Shown here piece by piece: positions 49,601 through 57,547 of a stretch of DNA of 64,000 nucleotides. Every line of letters starts with the position of its first letter. The first letter of the stretch is position 1. The notes beneath the pieces are model-generated. The model saw only the letters and a program-made list of their open reading frames with translations, was not told the DNA's origin and did no database searches. A program made the translations under genes and the position numbers. Source of the stretch: Bacillota bacterium (GTDB taxonomy: Bacteria > Bacillota > Clostridia > Christensenellales > Christensenellaceae); the NCBI GenBank assembly GCA_023408315.1, contig JAEYKI010000008.1, forward strand, positions 124,001 through 188,000. Direction: 5' to 3'.

Positions 49601-50863
49601 ATGAATAAATTCCCCCTTGTAACGTCTAGGTACAGCTTGATTCAAACTCTTTACTGGACATCTTGTTGTATGATGATCAGCTTTGCTGCAGTTTATCTTT
49701 TATCCAGGCATTATAGCAATTCGGAAATCGGCATCATTTTGGCAGCAGTCAATATAGCGGCATTCTTTTTACAGCCGGTTATGGCTTCTTTTATTGACAG
49801 AACATCCAGAATATCTCTCAAAAATTTTTTATGCGTTTTGTGCTCAGGTATACTGGTACTGTCGTTTTTAATATTGTTTTTGGGGGATATAAAGTATGCG
49901 GCAATTATTTTAATGGTAATGGCATTCGGGATATTAATTTCCATTCAGCCTTTGATAACCGCTATTTGTTTTGTGTATGAGAAGGCTAATATTAAAATCA
50001 ATTATGGGATTGCCCGCGGCATTGGCTCCGGAGCCTATGCGATTACTTCTATTGTCCTCGGAAATATAATTGATCGGCTTGGCGCTGGGTTGCTGCCTGT
50101 ATATTACATTGTTGTTTTAATTCTTCTGTTTTTGGTATTGTTTACTTTTCGTCCGCGCAAAACTGAAGCAGAACAATCACAGAGCGCGAAATGTTTAGCT
50201 TCTACAAAAGCGGAGCCTTTAAGTCTCAAAGATAGGACCGTAAGAGAGTTACTGTCAGCTCCCGCTTTTTTCAAAAAGTACAAGACATTTTCAATTTTTA
50301 TTGCCGGTTCATCACTGGTGTTTTTTTCACATTATCTGATCAATACTTTTATGATTCAAATCATGTACGGCATTGGCGGCGGTACAGCACAAATGGGAAC
50401 AGCCGTATTTATTGCGGCAATAATGGAAATTCCCATCATGTTTATATTCGGCGGGTTAAAACAAAAAGTAAGCTGCGGCACATTGTTGAAAATAACTGCA
50501 ATTGTCTTTATAATTAAGCATTTGCTGACATTTTTATCTGTTTCAGTCTCTATGTTTTATGTGACACAATTATTGCAGATTGGCAGTTATGGTTTATATA
50601 TTCCTGCTTCGGTATACTATGTAAATCAGATCATGGAACAAAAAGATTTTGTTAAGGGCCAGGCTATGGTTACCGGTGCAATAATACTGGGGAGTATTTT
50701 GGCAGGCCTGATCGGCGGTATTCTGCTGGACCGTTTTAATGCGCAAAACATGCTGTTTGTTGGGCTAATCGTTTCGACCGCAGGAAGCATACTGATGCTC
50801 TTTACTATAAAAACAGCAAAGAAAAGGGCAATGGATATGAATCAAGAAGAATATACAATTTAA
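49601..50863 (+). CDS. Major facilitator superfamily transporter
   Basis: 420 residues with about 12 hydrophobic helices (for example MISFAAVYLLSRHYSNSEIG, YAAIILMVMAFGILISIQPL, MLFVGLIVSTAGSILMLF) and a central hydrophilic loop near residue 190-215. The N-terminal layout resembles the LacY/oligosaccharide:H+ branch. With the divergent cupin-AraC regulator a sugar or sugar-conjugate substrate is likely; no catabolic enzyme is adjacent. More AT-rich than the surrounding core genes. Confidence 0.88.
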   Translation: MNKFPLVTSRYSLIQTLYWTSCCMMISFAAVYLLSRHYSNSEIGIILAAVNIAAFFLQPVMASFIDRTSRISLKNFLCVLCSGILVLSFLILFLGDIKYAAIILMVMAFGILISIQPLITAICFVYEKANIKINYGIARGIGSGAYAITSIVLGNIIDRLGAGLLPVYYIVVLILLFLVLFTFRPRKTEAEQSQSAKCLASTKAEPLSLKDRTVRELLSAPAFFKKYKTFSIFIAGSSLVFFSHYLINTFMIQIMYGIGGGTAQMGTAVFIAAIMEIPIMFIFGGLKQKVSCGTLLKITAIVFIIKHLLTFLSVSVSMFYVTQLLQIGSYGLYIPASVYYVNQIMEQKDFVKGQAMVTGAIILGSILAGLIGGILLDRFNAQNMLFVGLIVSTAGSILMLFTIKTAKKRAMDMNQEEYTI

Positions 50864-50876
50864 TAACTACATTGCG

Positions 50877-50911
50877 AAAGGCCTTTTGGTTATACCAAAA
50901 GGCCTCTTTTT
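50877..50911 (+). terminator. Bidirectional terminator after the MFS gene
   Basis: AAAGGCCTTTTGGT/TAT/ACCAAAAGGCCTCTTTTT, almost identical to the terminator at 48427-48463. It separates the MFS gene from the convergent esterase gene. Confidence 0.85.
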
Positions 50912-50956
50912 AATCTGTTTTGTTATTTAAAAGGCCGTTTTGTCCAGGCCCTGCAT

Positions 50957-52033
50957 TTATTCTTCCATCTGCAGCTTGGACGCAAAAAACGGCAGCATAT
51001 CATTATTCAACTGTTTATAATCCACCGAGTGCCTGCCGTTTGTAACAACGGTATCGTGTTCTATATTATATTTCTTTAAAAGCTCAGAAAAATACGCGCA
51101 GCCTTCCGGTATCCATTTGTAAGTATCGTTCTTTCCCCATACGATGCGTATAGCCGCGAGCTGATCGCTTTTTTCAAGATACGCTTTTGTTTTGCTTTCC
51201 AGGTTTCCAAACCCGTTTTCCCAGTTCTGAACAATCGCGTCGTCTGCTTGGGTAGAATCAAATTTCGGGATATGATAGGGCGGGTTGGCGGCAGAATCCG
51301 GCGAAAAAGCGGCGCCGTAAGCAGGCAGAAAGCCGGAATAAGAATTCCAGTCGTTCATGGCTTTTTTGAGCCCGTCTTTATTAAACAGACCGGGACTGAT
51401 GGGATAAATTGCAGAAAACACGTCCGGATGCGCAAGCCCTATATTCACCGTGGCGGATCCTCCCATGGAGAAACCGGCAAGGCCCCGGGCTTCCCGCTTC
51501 GCAACCGTTCTGTAATTCGCATCCACGTAGGCTGTCACCTCCTGGGTCACATGTTTTTCCCAATTGCCTGTTACGGGAGAATCAGCATAAAAACTTCCAT
51601 CACCCTGGGAAGTGGAGCCGTTGATGCCAACCAGTATGAATTCTCCTGTTTGCGCCATTTGATCCCGGTCTATCATCTGGACGATATACTGGCAGTTCTC
51701 ACCGTATCCGTGCAGGATATACAGCACGGGGTAGCGTTTGTCTGAAGCATAGTATGATTTGGGCAATACGACATAAATCTGGTTCTCCGATTTTTGGGAT
51801 ATCTTATTTTCTGCAAGAGAAGGCGCGGGAATGGTGGCGTCAAATTCATACTCCTCTTTTGGGCTCGGAACAGAAACGGCCGAAGTGGAAGGCGGCGCTT
51901 CCGCTGTGGAAACCTGGGAAGAGGAAGCCGGGGCGGATACTGCGGATGCTGCGGGAATTGCCGCAACCTGGGAACATCCAACCAGCATGGCAGCCAGCAG
52001 CAGAAATACAATTAAATATTTTAATTTATACAT
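50957..52033 (-). CDS. Esterase-D-like alpha/beta hydrolase lipoprotein
   Basis: 358 residues. A lipobox (AAMLVGCSQ) and an Ala/Ser/Pro-rich linker (about residues 20-60) anchor it outside the cell. The hydrolase starts at YVVLPKSYYASDKRYPVLYI with LHGYGENCQY, and the nucleophile is in GLAGFSMGGSATVN. The C-terminal His is in TNGRHSVDYK. Family members act on carbohydrate acetyl/feruloyl esters or similar. AAAGGAG precedes the ATG. Confidence 0.88.
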   Translation of the reverse strand: MYKLKYLIVFLLLAAMLVGCSQVAAIPAASAVSAPASSSQVSTAEAPPSTSAVSVPSPKEEYEFDATIPAPSLAENKISQKSENQIYVVLPKSYYASDKRYPVLYILHGYGENCQYIVQMIDRDQMAQTGEFILVGINGSTSQGDGSFYADSPVTGNWEKHVTQEVTAYVDANYRTVAKREARGLAGFSMGGSATVNIGLAHPDVFSAIYPISPGLFNKDGLKKAMNDWNSYSGFLPAYGAAFSPDSAANPPYHIPKFDSTQADDAIVQNWENGFGNLESKTKAYLEKSDQLAAIRIVWGKNDTYKWIPEGCAYFSELLKKYNIEHDTVVTNGRHSVDYKQLNNDMLPFFASKLQMEE

Positions 52034-52149
52034 TGCAGAATCTCCTTTAAAAAAGTATGATAATATTGTATATTAGGTGTTGTATTGCAGTTAACATTTC
52101 TTGCTTAATTTTCTAGGGCATTACAAATTAGAATTGCAGGGTAAAGCAA

Positions 52150-53046
52150 ATGGCCGGTTATTCTCTGTATAAAGATTTAAAGAAGCTCATTATTACGATT
52201 GAGAAAAATTTAAAATCAAACGTCACCCTGGACGGCCTTTCTATGGAAGTCAATATATCAAAGTTTCATCTGAGCCGGATATTCACCAAGGTAGCCGGGA
52301 TGTCCCTTATGGCGTATATACGGAACCGAAAACTTTCTGCCAGCATACACGAGCTTTTAAACACGCATCTCAAAATTATAGACATAGCGCAGGAATATGG
52401 GTTTGAGTTCGAACAGACCTACATACGCTCGTTCGTCAGAGCCTTTGGCCTGAGTCCAAACCGCTTCCGCAAATTAAAACCGTCTGTTGTAATACAGGAA
52501 GTATTAAGCTTGGATCATTTAAGGGAAATAGGAGCAAACGGTATTGCCATTCATCCGCCCATTGTTCTATACCCGGAATTGCTTCTGGCTGGAGTCCGGC
52601 ATAAGATATACCAGAATAACGACGCGCAATTTCACGAGGGCAATGCCAAGGGGAACGAATTCTTTAATACCTTTAGAAAAAAAATCTCCAACGCTGTGAA
52701 TCCCCATGTTTACTTCGGCCTGGTGGAAAACATTCCGGGCGAGCCGGATTGTAACTTTTATACGCCTTCCGTCCAAGTGTTGTCCGGCGCTGGCATCCCA
52801 CAGGGAATGGTGTGCCACAAGCTCCCCACGCAGAAATATGCGGTTTTCAAATACATTGGCCTGCACCATGCAATGCATACGCATATCAACAATTTATTGG
52901 ATACGCTTCGCTATATATACGGCGAATGGCTTCCGGTTTCCGGATATGCTCCGGCTGTGCCGTATCATTTTGAACGGATAGACGAGCGGATTACGCGGCA
53001 GGATTACTGTGAAGTGGAGATATACGTCCCGGTCGCGCCGCAGTAA
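52150..53046 (+). CDS. AraC-family regulator with GyrI-like effector domain
   Basis: 298 residues. N-terminal AraC DNA-binding domain (LDGLSMEVNISKFHLSRIFT; IDIAQEYGFEFEQTYIRSF; GLSPNRFRKLKP) and a C-terminal GyrI/SOUL-like ligand-binding domain (about residues 135-298) with HKLPTQKYAVFKYIG. Proteins of this layout often respond to drugs or small hydrophobic molecules. It is divergent from the esterase gene, 116 bases apart, which may be its target. Confidence 0.85.
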   Translation: MAGYSLYKDLKKLIITIEKNLKSNVTLDGLSMEVNISKFHLSRIFTKVAGMSLMAYIRNRKLSASIHELLNTHLKIIDIAQEYGFEFEQTYIRSFVRAFGLSPNRFRKLKPSVVIQEVLSLDHLREIGANGIAIHPPIVLYPELLLAGVRHKIYQNNDAQFHEGNAKGNEFFNTFRKKISNAVNPHVYFGLVENIPGEPDCNFYTPSVQVLSGAGIPQGMVCHKLPTQKYAVFKYIGLHHAMHTHINNLLDTLRYIYGEWLPVSGYAPAVPYHFERIDERITRQDYCEVEIYVPVAPQ

Positions 53047-53175
53047 GTTGGAAGCTATGGAAAAACCGTTTGCCGCAACCATAAACAAGTCTTTTTTTTA
53101 TTCAGAATCTTGTTATTGCGTGGCGAATATTGTAGAATCAAATAGCGGAAAAAAATTAATATATATAAGGGATTT

Positions 53176-53904
53176 ATGCATAATGCAGTAAAGATGAACC
53201 GTGCCACTAAAAACGGGCAAAAAATTATACAGGTTTTAAGCGGCAGAAGCAACGCGTTCATTGTATGCAATGGCAATCATTTTTTACTCGTGCATTGCGG
53301 ACCGAAAAACAAATGGACGGAACTGCGTGATAAACTGAACGCGCTGGGTGTGCGCAAGGGGAATTTAAACGCCCTGGTGCTTACGCACGCACATTTTGAC
53401 CACGCGGAGAACGCCCATAACATACAAGAAGAGTTTGGCGCTCAGATACTGATTCATTCTTATGAAGCGCAGTTTTTTAAACAGGGGTTCAATTCTCCCA
53501 TCAAGGGCTCGCTGGCGTTCACAAAACTGCTGGCAGGTTTTTTCGGCAAAAGGGCCGAGAGCAAAAGCTACACTCCCGCTCACTGTGTTCCCTTTCCAGG
53601 CGGTTCCTTTGATCTTAAAGAGCTTGGCTTTTGCGCAATCATAATGCCTACGCCGGGCCATACCGCAGGTTCTGTAAGCGTGATTGTGGAAGATGAAATT
53701 GCGCTGGCGGGCGACTCGATGATCGGCTTATGGCCAAAGAGTGTTTATCCGCCTTATGCCGTGTCTCTGCACGATATGGTTGCCAGTTGGGGCAAATGAT
53801 TGAATACCGGGTGCAGTATTTTTGTTCCCGGGCACGGCGCAACCATCGGCAGAGAATTGCTAGAAAAAGAATATTTAAAATATAAACAGAAATTGCGTAT
53901 ATAG
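53176..53904 (+). pseudogene. Metallo-beta-lactamase-fold hydrolase interrupted by in-frame TGA
   Basis: The frame reads 207 residues with LVLTHAHFDHAENAHNI (metal motif), MPTPGHTAGSVSVIVEDE and ALAGDSMIG, then stops at TGA 53797-53799. The same frame continues for 34 more residues after the stop, including STGC-like NTGCSIFVPGHGATIGRELL with the final metal His of the family (PGHG), to TAG at 53902-53904. A single substitution therefore cuts off the last ligand and helix. Other genes here use TGA as a normal stop. A short form may still be made. Confidence 0.8.
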
Positions 53905-54028
53905 GCCGGTGCATAATCGCGCCGGCAACCGGGCATACTGGCAGCGTGCGGAGCGTACCGCATAATAATTTTGGAACAATTCCGTTTTATTTTCGTCAAA
54001 AAATAAAAACGGTATCAGAGGCTGGCAA

Positions 54029-54823
54029 ATGAACTGCAAACAATTTGAAAAACTGCTTGGCCGGTATATGGACGGCGATCTGGATCACGCGTCCGCGGAA
54101 GCTATGCGCGCCCACATGGCGCAGTGCCCTCCCTGCGCGCGTGAATTTGCCATGCTAAAAAAGATAACGGGCGGCCTTTCCCAAATGGGGGATGCGCCGT
54201 TGCCCGCTGGATTTGAACAGCGCTGGAAACAAGCGGTGCGCAGCGCCCCCTCGCCGCGTAAAAAAGCCGCCTTTGGCAAGCTTCTGCCCGGCCTTGCGGC
54301 CGGCGTGGCCGCCATTGTTGTTATCAGCACCGTATTCGCCTCCGGCATGCTGAACCCCTCGCTGTCCGCGCGCGATTTGTCGGCGCAGCCCGCCCGGAAC
54401 GGAATGATGGCGGGGGGGGCCGGAAAAGCGGAATCCGCTTCGCTGGCGGACAGCGCGGAAGCAGGGTCTGCCATGATGGCGCCCGCTCCCGAATCCCAGG
54501 CTTCTGCCACGCCCGAATTGCCTGAAGCAGCGGCGGCGCCTGCCGAATCAGCCGCGCCGGATATGTCCGCGCAATTTAAAATGGCGGTGGAGGAAGACTC
54601 CGCCGTTATATCTGTGCAGGTTGAGCCGGATACGCTGGAGAACCTGAAGACGTACCTGAAAACAGTAGAATCCGTTTATATTGAATTTACGCGCAGCGGC
54701 AGCCACCTGACCATCACAATCACGGATCAGAATCAAGCGGCTGTTGCGGATTTCACAAAGGAAGCCGGCCTGGAGGTGAACCCGCAGCCGGGGGAGACAT
54801 ACGATTTCTACAGCGGGCAGTAA
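54029..54823 (+). CDS. Putative zinc-finger (zf-HC2) anti-sigma-like membrane protein
   Basis: 264 residues. N-terminal zf-HC2 motif (MNCKQFEKLLGRYMDGDLDH followed by HMAQCPPCAREF: C..H..C..C), a membrane segment (LLPGLAAGVAAIVVISTVF, about residues 90-110), an Ala/Ser/Pro/Glu-rich linker and a C-terminal extracytoplasmic domain (VISVQVEPDTLENLKTYL). The form is that of a RsiW-type anti-sigma factor, yet no ECF sigma gene is adjacent, so the partner is elsewhere or lost. GAGGCTGG precedes the start. Confidence 0.75.
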   Translation: MNCKQFEKLLGRYMDGDLDHASAEAMRAHMAQCPPCAREFAMLKKITGGLSQMGDAPLPAGFEQRWKQAVRSAPSPRKKAAFGKLLPGLAAGVAAIVVISTVFASGMLNPSLSARDLSAQPARNGMMAGGAGKAESASLADSAEAGSAMMAPAPESQASATPELPEAAAAPAESAAPDMSAQFKMAVEEDSAVISVQVEPDTLENLKTYLKTVESVYIEFTRSGSHLTITITDQNQAAVADFTKEAGLEVNPQPGETYDFYSGQ

Positions 54824-54883
54824 TGCATTTTATGGTCCGGCAGCGCGTATATTGAACGGAAACGATTGAAGGAGAGACACATT

Positions 54884-55726
54884 ATGAATGACAGTGAATG
54901 CACGCACGACTGCGCGTCCTGCGGGGAAGCATGCTCGGAAAGAGACGCTTCACCCGCCAGTTTTTTGGAATCTTTAAACGAATACAGCAGTGTTAAAAAG
55001 GTATTTGCCGTGGTAAGCGGAAAAGGCGGCGTGGGCAAATCACTGGTTTGCAGCCTAACTGCCTGCGCGCTCAGCCGCCAGGGGCTTAAAACCGCCATAC
55101 TGGACGCGGACATCACAGGCCCGTCCATCCCCAAGCTGTTTGGCATCCATCAGAAAGCCCGCGGCAGCGAAATGGGCATATTGCCCGTTACTTCTCAGGG
55201 AGGCGTAGATATTATGTCCGTCAACCTCCTGCTGGAAAACGAGGCCGACCCTGTTGTATGGCGCGGCCCCATTATTGCGGGTACCGTGCGCCAGTTTTGG
55301 ACGGACGTGGTTTGGCACGGGATCGACTGCATGCTGGTGGATATGCCTCCGGGAACGGGCGACGTACCCCTGACTGTTTTCCAGTCCCTTCCTGTGGATG
55401 GCATTATTGTGGTTACTTCACCCCAGGAACTGGTTTCCCTGATTGTCTCCAAGGCAGTGCGCATGGCGAACATGATGAAGATTCCCATTGTGGGCCTGGT
55501 GGAAAATATGAGCTATTTTAAATGCCCGTGCTGCGGGCAGGAAACCCGGCTGTTTGGAGAGAGCCATGTGGACGCGGTCGCAAAAGAATTCGGCCTGCCT
55601 GTGCTGGCCCAATTGCCCATAAGTCCGGATGCTGCCGCCGCATGCGACGCGGGGAAAATAGAAAATTTTGATGCGGACTGGATGGATGCCGTTGCAAAAA
55701 CGCTTACACAATGGCAAAAAAAATAG
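54884..55726 (+). CDS. mrp: Mrp/NBP35-family P-loop ATPase (Fe-S cluster carrier)
   Basis: 280 residues. N-terminal Cys cluster (CTHDCASCGEACSE), deviant Walker A VVSGKGGVGKSLVC, switch IDCMLVDMPPGTGDVPLT, and the metal-binding CPCCG near residue 210. Matches ApbC/Mrp proteins that carry Fe-S clusters to apo-proteins. The frame is open from a TTG at 54866; AAGGAGAG at 54869-54876 favours ATG 54884. Terminator at 55774-55796. Confidence 0.92.
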   Translation: MNDSECTHDCASCGEACSERDASPASFLESLNEYSSVKKVFAVVSGKGGVGKSLVCSLTACALSRQGLKTAILDADITGPSIPKLFGIHQKARGSEMGILPVTSQGGVDIMSVNLLLENEADPVVWRGPIIAGTVRQFWTDVVWHGIDCMLVDMPPGTGDVPLTVFQSLPVDGIIVVTSPQELVSLIVSKAVRMANMMKIPIVGLVENMSYFKCPCCGQETRLFGESHVDAVAKEFGLPVLAQLPISPDAAAACDAGKIENFDADWMDAVAKTLTQWQKK

Positions 55727-55773
55727 TTTTAAAACCGCAATGTTATACGAATTTATTTTACATTTCATAAAAA

Positions 55774-55796
55774 GCAGGCATGATAGCCTGTTTTTT
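55774..55796 (+). terminator. Intrinsic terminator after mrp
   Basis: GCAGGC (55774-55779), loop ATGATA, GCCTGT (55786-55791), run of Ts. Confidence 0.75.
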
Positions 55797-55825
55797 AATT
55801 AAAAAACTATATAAACAGCAAGAAT

Positions 55826-55854
55826 TTGTTAAACTTTTTTAAAATGTTTACGAT
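55826..55854 (+). promoter_or_regulatory. Sigma-A-type promoter of the Spo0A-like gene
   Basis: TTGTTA (55826-55831), 17 bases, TACGAT (55849-55854), 84 bases before the ATG. Confidence 0.55.
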
Positions 55855-55937
55855 GATGTAACTGGATAGGTTTGGTATATGGGTTTTTCTAATAAATTGG
55901 GGGTTCATCTGCATTAAGGACGGATGAGTAGAAAAAT

Positions 55938-56345
55938 ATGAAAACTGCTGTTTTGAATATTGAATCGTTGAATTTGAAGTCCGGAAGGGAATCCAAGAAA
56001 AAGTATGATTTGAATGAACGGATCACGCTTGCATTGCTTCTGATAGGTATTCCCGAGCATATCAAGGGATATCATTACTTGTATGAAGCGGTAAAAATCG
56101 CGGCCGACTCCAAAACAGCCGTGAAAAACCACATCACCAAGGAGCTGTACCCCATGATTGCCAAGAGTTACGGAACCCGCCCAAGCTGTGTGGAGCGCGC
56201 CATTCGATATGCCATCCACATTGCGTGGACGGAGGGGCAGATGAGCCATGTGTTGTACGATTACACATACAATAACCGAAAGAAGCCTTCCAACGGCAAA
56301 ATCATCTCGCTTCTGTGCGATAAGTTTATTAAATTGCCTTCCTGA
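55938..56345 (+). CDS. Receiver-less Spo0A C-terminal-domain protein
   Basis: 135 residues. About residues 25-130 align with the Spo0A DNA-binding domain: ITLALLLIGIPEHIKGYHYL, ITKELYPMIAKSYGTRPSCV, ERAIRYAIHIAWTEGQ and the KKPSNGKII segment. No receiver domain or phospho-acceptor is present; the first 25 residues are short and basic. It cannot be the canonical Spo0A (about 265 residues). It may bind 0A-box-like sites without phosphorylation and compete with or stand in for Spo0A; this is inference. It stands alone with its own promoter and terminator. Confidence 0.88.
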   Translation: MKTAVLNIESLNLKSGRESKKKYDLNERITLALLLIGIPEHIKGYHYLYEAVKIAADSKTAVKNHITKELYPMIAKSYGTRPSCVERAIRYAIHIAWTEGQMSHVLYDYTYNNRKKPSNGKIISLLCDKFIKLPS

Positions 56346-56370
56346 CTGAATTGATTTTGATCCACTCCCT

Positions 56371-56392
56371 GGCTCTTATGGAGCCTTTTTTT
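56371..56392 (+). terminator. Intrinsic terminator after the Spo0A-like gene
   Basis: GGCTC (56371-56375), loop TTATG, GAGCC (56381-56385), seven Ts. Confidence 0.85.
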
Positions 56393-56446
56393 ATGCTGTT
56401 TTTTATTCCTGAAAGCTGTGAGTTCAAAAGCAATGTTCTCTGCGGT

Positions 56447-57142
56447 TTACGCGTTCTGCTCCGGCAGTGAGTTGTTTTTAAATTTGCCCGCAAGGACGGC
56501 CGCAAAAATGGGAATGGTCACGCCAAACAGCAGCAGGCCAATGGGCGGCCCGGGTATCGTAAAGTTGCACACTTCCATCACAGGCGCGGCCACGCCCAGC
56601 ACCCCGTTCAGAATCAATATCCAGCGCGCCGCCGCATTGCTCTTTGAACCCTTGAACAGCGGGGCGATCAACACCATGGCGACGCACAGGAAAGCGTAGC
56701 CAAGGGTTTCTGTAGACCAGAAAACGGAATGCAGGTTGCCAAACGCGAACACCGTGAACCCTGAGGTGTCGCCCGCCAGCATGGTGTACCGCACAGATGT
56801 CATTTGCAGGTAGTAATTAATGGATATCTGCGCCACATATACGACGGTAAAGAGCACGGCCATCCGGCTTAAAAATCGCGCGTTGCCCTTGGTGCAGTAA
56901 CTAAAGCTTGCAAGGGCCGCCAAAAAGGCCGGTGCAAGGATGCAATCCGGCACGCAGAACAGCAATACCTGCAGTTCATTAAATTTGTAGTTCTCCATGC
57001 CCGTCCAGTTAAAATCAAGAGGGATTGCCACTGTGCAGATGATCATGGCTGCAAGAAACCCCGCCGAACATATTGCCACCAGAATGGAAGACCAGAATCC
57101 AAACCGGCGCGCCAATAAATTGTTTTGTTCGTGTTCATTCAT
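56447..57142 (-). CDS. Six-helix membrane protein of unknown function
   Basis: 231 residues with about six hydrophobic helices (SSILVAICSAGFLAAMIICT; LLFCVPDCILAPAFLAALAS; AVLFTVVYVAQISINYYL; LGYAFLCVAMVLIAPLF; WILILNGVLGVAAPVMEV; IGLLLFGVTIPIFAAVLAG). No catalytic motif is seen. It resembles uncharacterised DUF4386/DUF998-like integral membrane proteins only in general layout. AAGGCGG precedes the ATG. It is first of two minus-strand genes reading away from a 68-residue gene upstream. Confidence 0.75.
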   Translation of the reverse strand: MNEHEQNNLLARRFGFWSSILVAICSAGFLAAMIICTVAIPLDFNWTGMENYKFNELQVLLFCVPDCILAPAFLAALASFSYCTKGNARFLSRMAVLFTVVYVAQISINYYLQMTSVRYTMLAGDTSGFTVFAFGNLHSVFWSTETLGYAFLCVAMVLIAPLFKGSKSNAAARWILILNGVLGVAAPVMEVCNFTIPGPPIGLLLFGVTIPIFAAVLAGKFKNNSLPEQNA

Positions 57143-57190
57143 ACGGATAGTCCGCCTTTCAAAATATTACCCCCACAGGGAGCGGCTTTA

Positions 57191-57397
57191 CTACAAGTTT
57201 TCGCCGCTGGTGAATTCCAAAAGTTCCACGCCCATATCACGCAGGCGCATGAGCAACGCAAACAACTGCGACTGGTCCACCAGATTCCCACGCAGCAGGG
57301 TGCAGCCGTTTGGAAGATGCTCCGCCGCAAGCTCGCCAAATTCCCGCATTCTTTCCGGATTCAGATGGCTTTTAACCGTTATTTTGTAGTATGCCAT
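57191..57397 (-). CDS. Small protein of unknown function
   Basis: 68 residues, soluble, alpha/beta: MAYYKITVKSHLNPERMREF, a Cys in PNGCTLLRGNL, and LLMRLRDMGVELLEFTSG. It looks like a complete small domain with a beta-alpha-beta pattern, perhaps ACT- or ferredoxin-like. GGGGAATG lies 8 bases before the ATG. It sits between the LuxR-type regulator gene and the membrane protein gene, all on the minus strand; a hairpin at 57488-57510 separates it from the regulator gene. Confidence 0.65.
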   Translation of the reverse strand: MAYYKITVKSHLNPERMREFGELAAEHLPNGCTLLRGNLVDQSQLFALLMRLRDMGVELLEFTSGENL

Positions 57398-57487
57398 AGA
57401 ATCATTCCCCTTTTTGAATCTTTAAGAAGAGTATACCCCCGGCAGCTGCCCGGCGCGCCACAGCAGGCCGTGGTTTTTGCAAAAATA

Positions 57488-57510
57488 AAAAAGCCACAGT
57501 TTCCTGTGGG
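57488..57510 (-). terminator. Intrinsic terminator after the LuxR-type regulator
   Basis: On the minus strand CCACAG-GAAA-CTGTGG followed by CTTTTTTATTTTT. A very stable tetraloop hairpin just behind the stop codon at 57548. Confidence 0.88.
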
Positions 57511-57547
57511 GGCAATTAAGCCTTTGTCTTTTCCTTTAAAAAAGTCA

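Noticed and set aside
53797..53799. TGA in the metallo-hydrolase as selenocysteine or a recoded Trp
   Set aside because: No SECIS-like hairpin is apparent just after it, the family position is not a catalytic Cys, and TGA ends many intact genes here.
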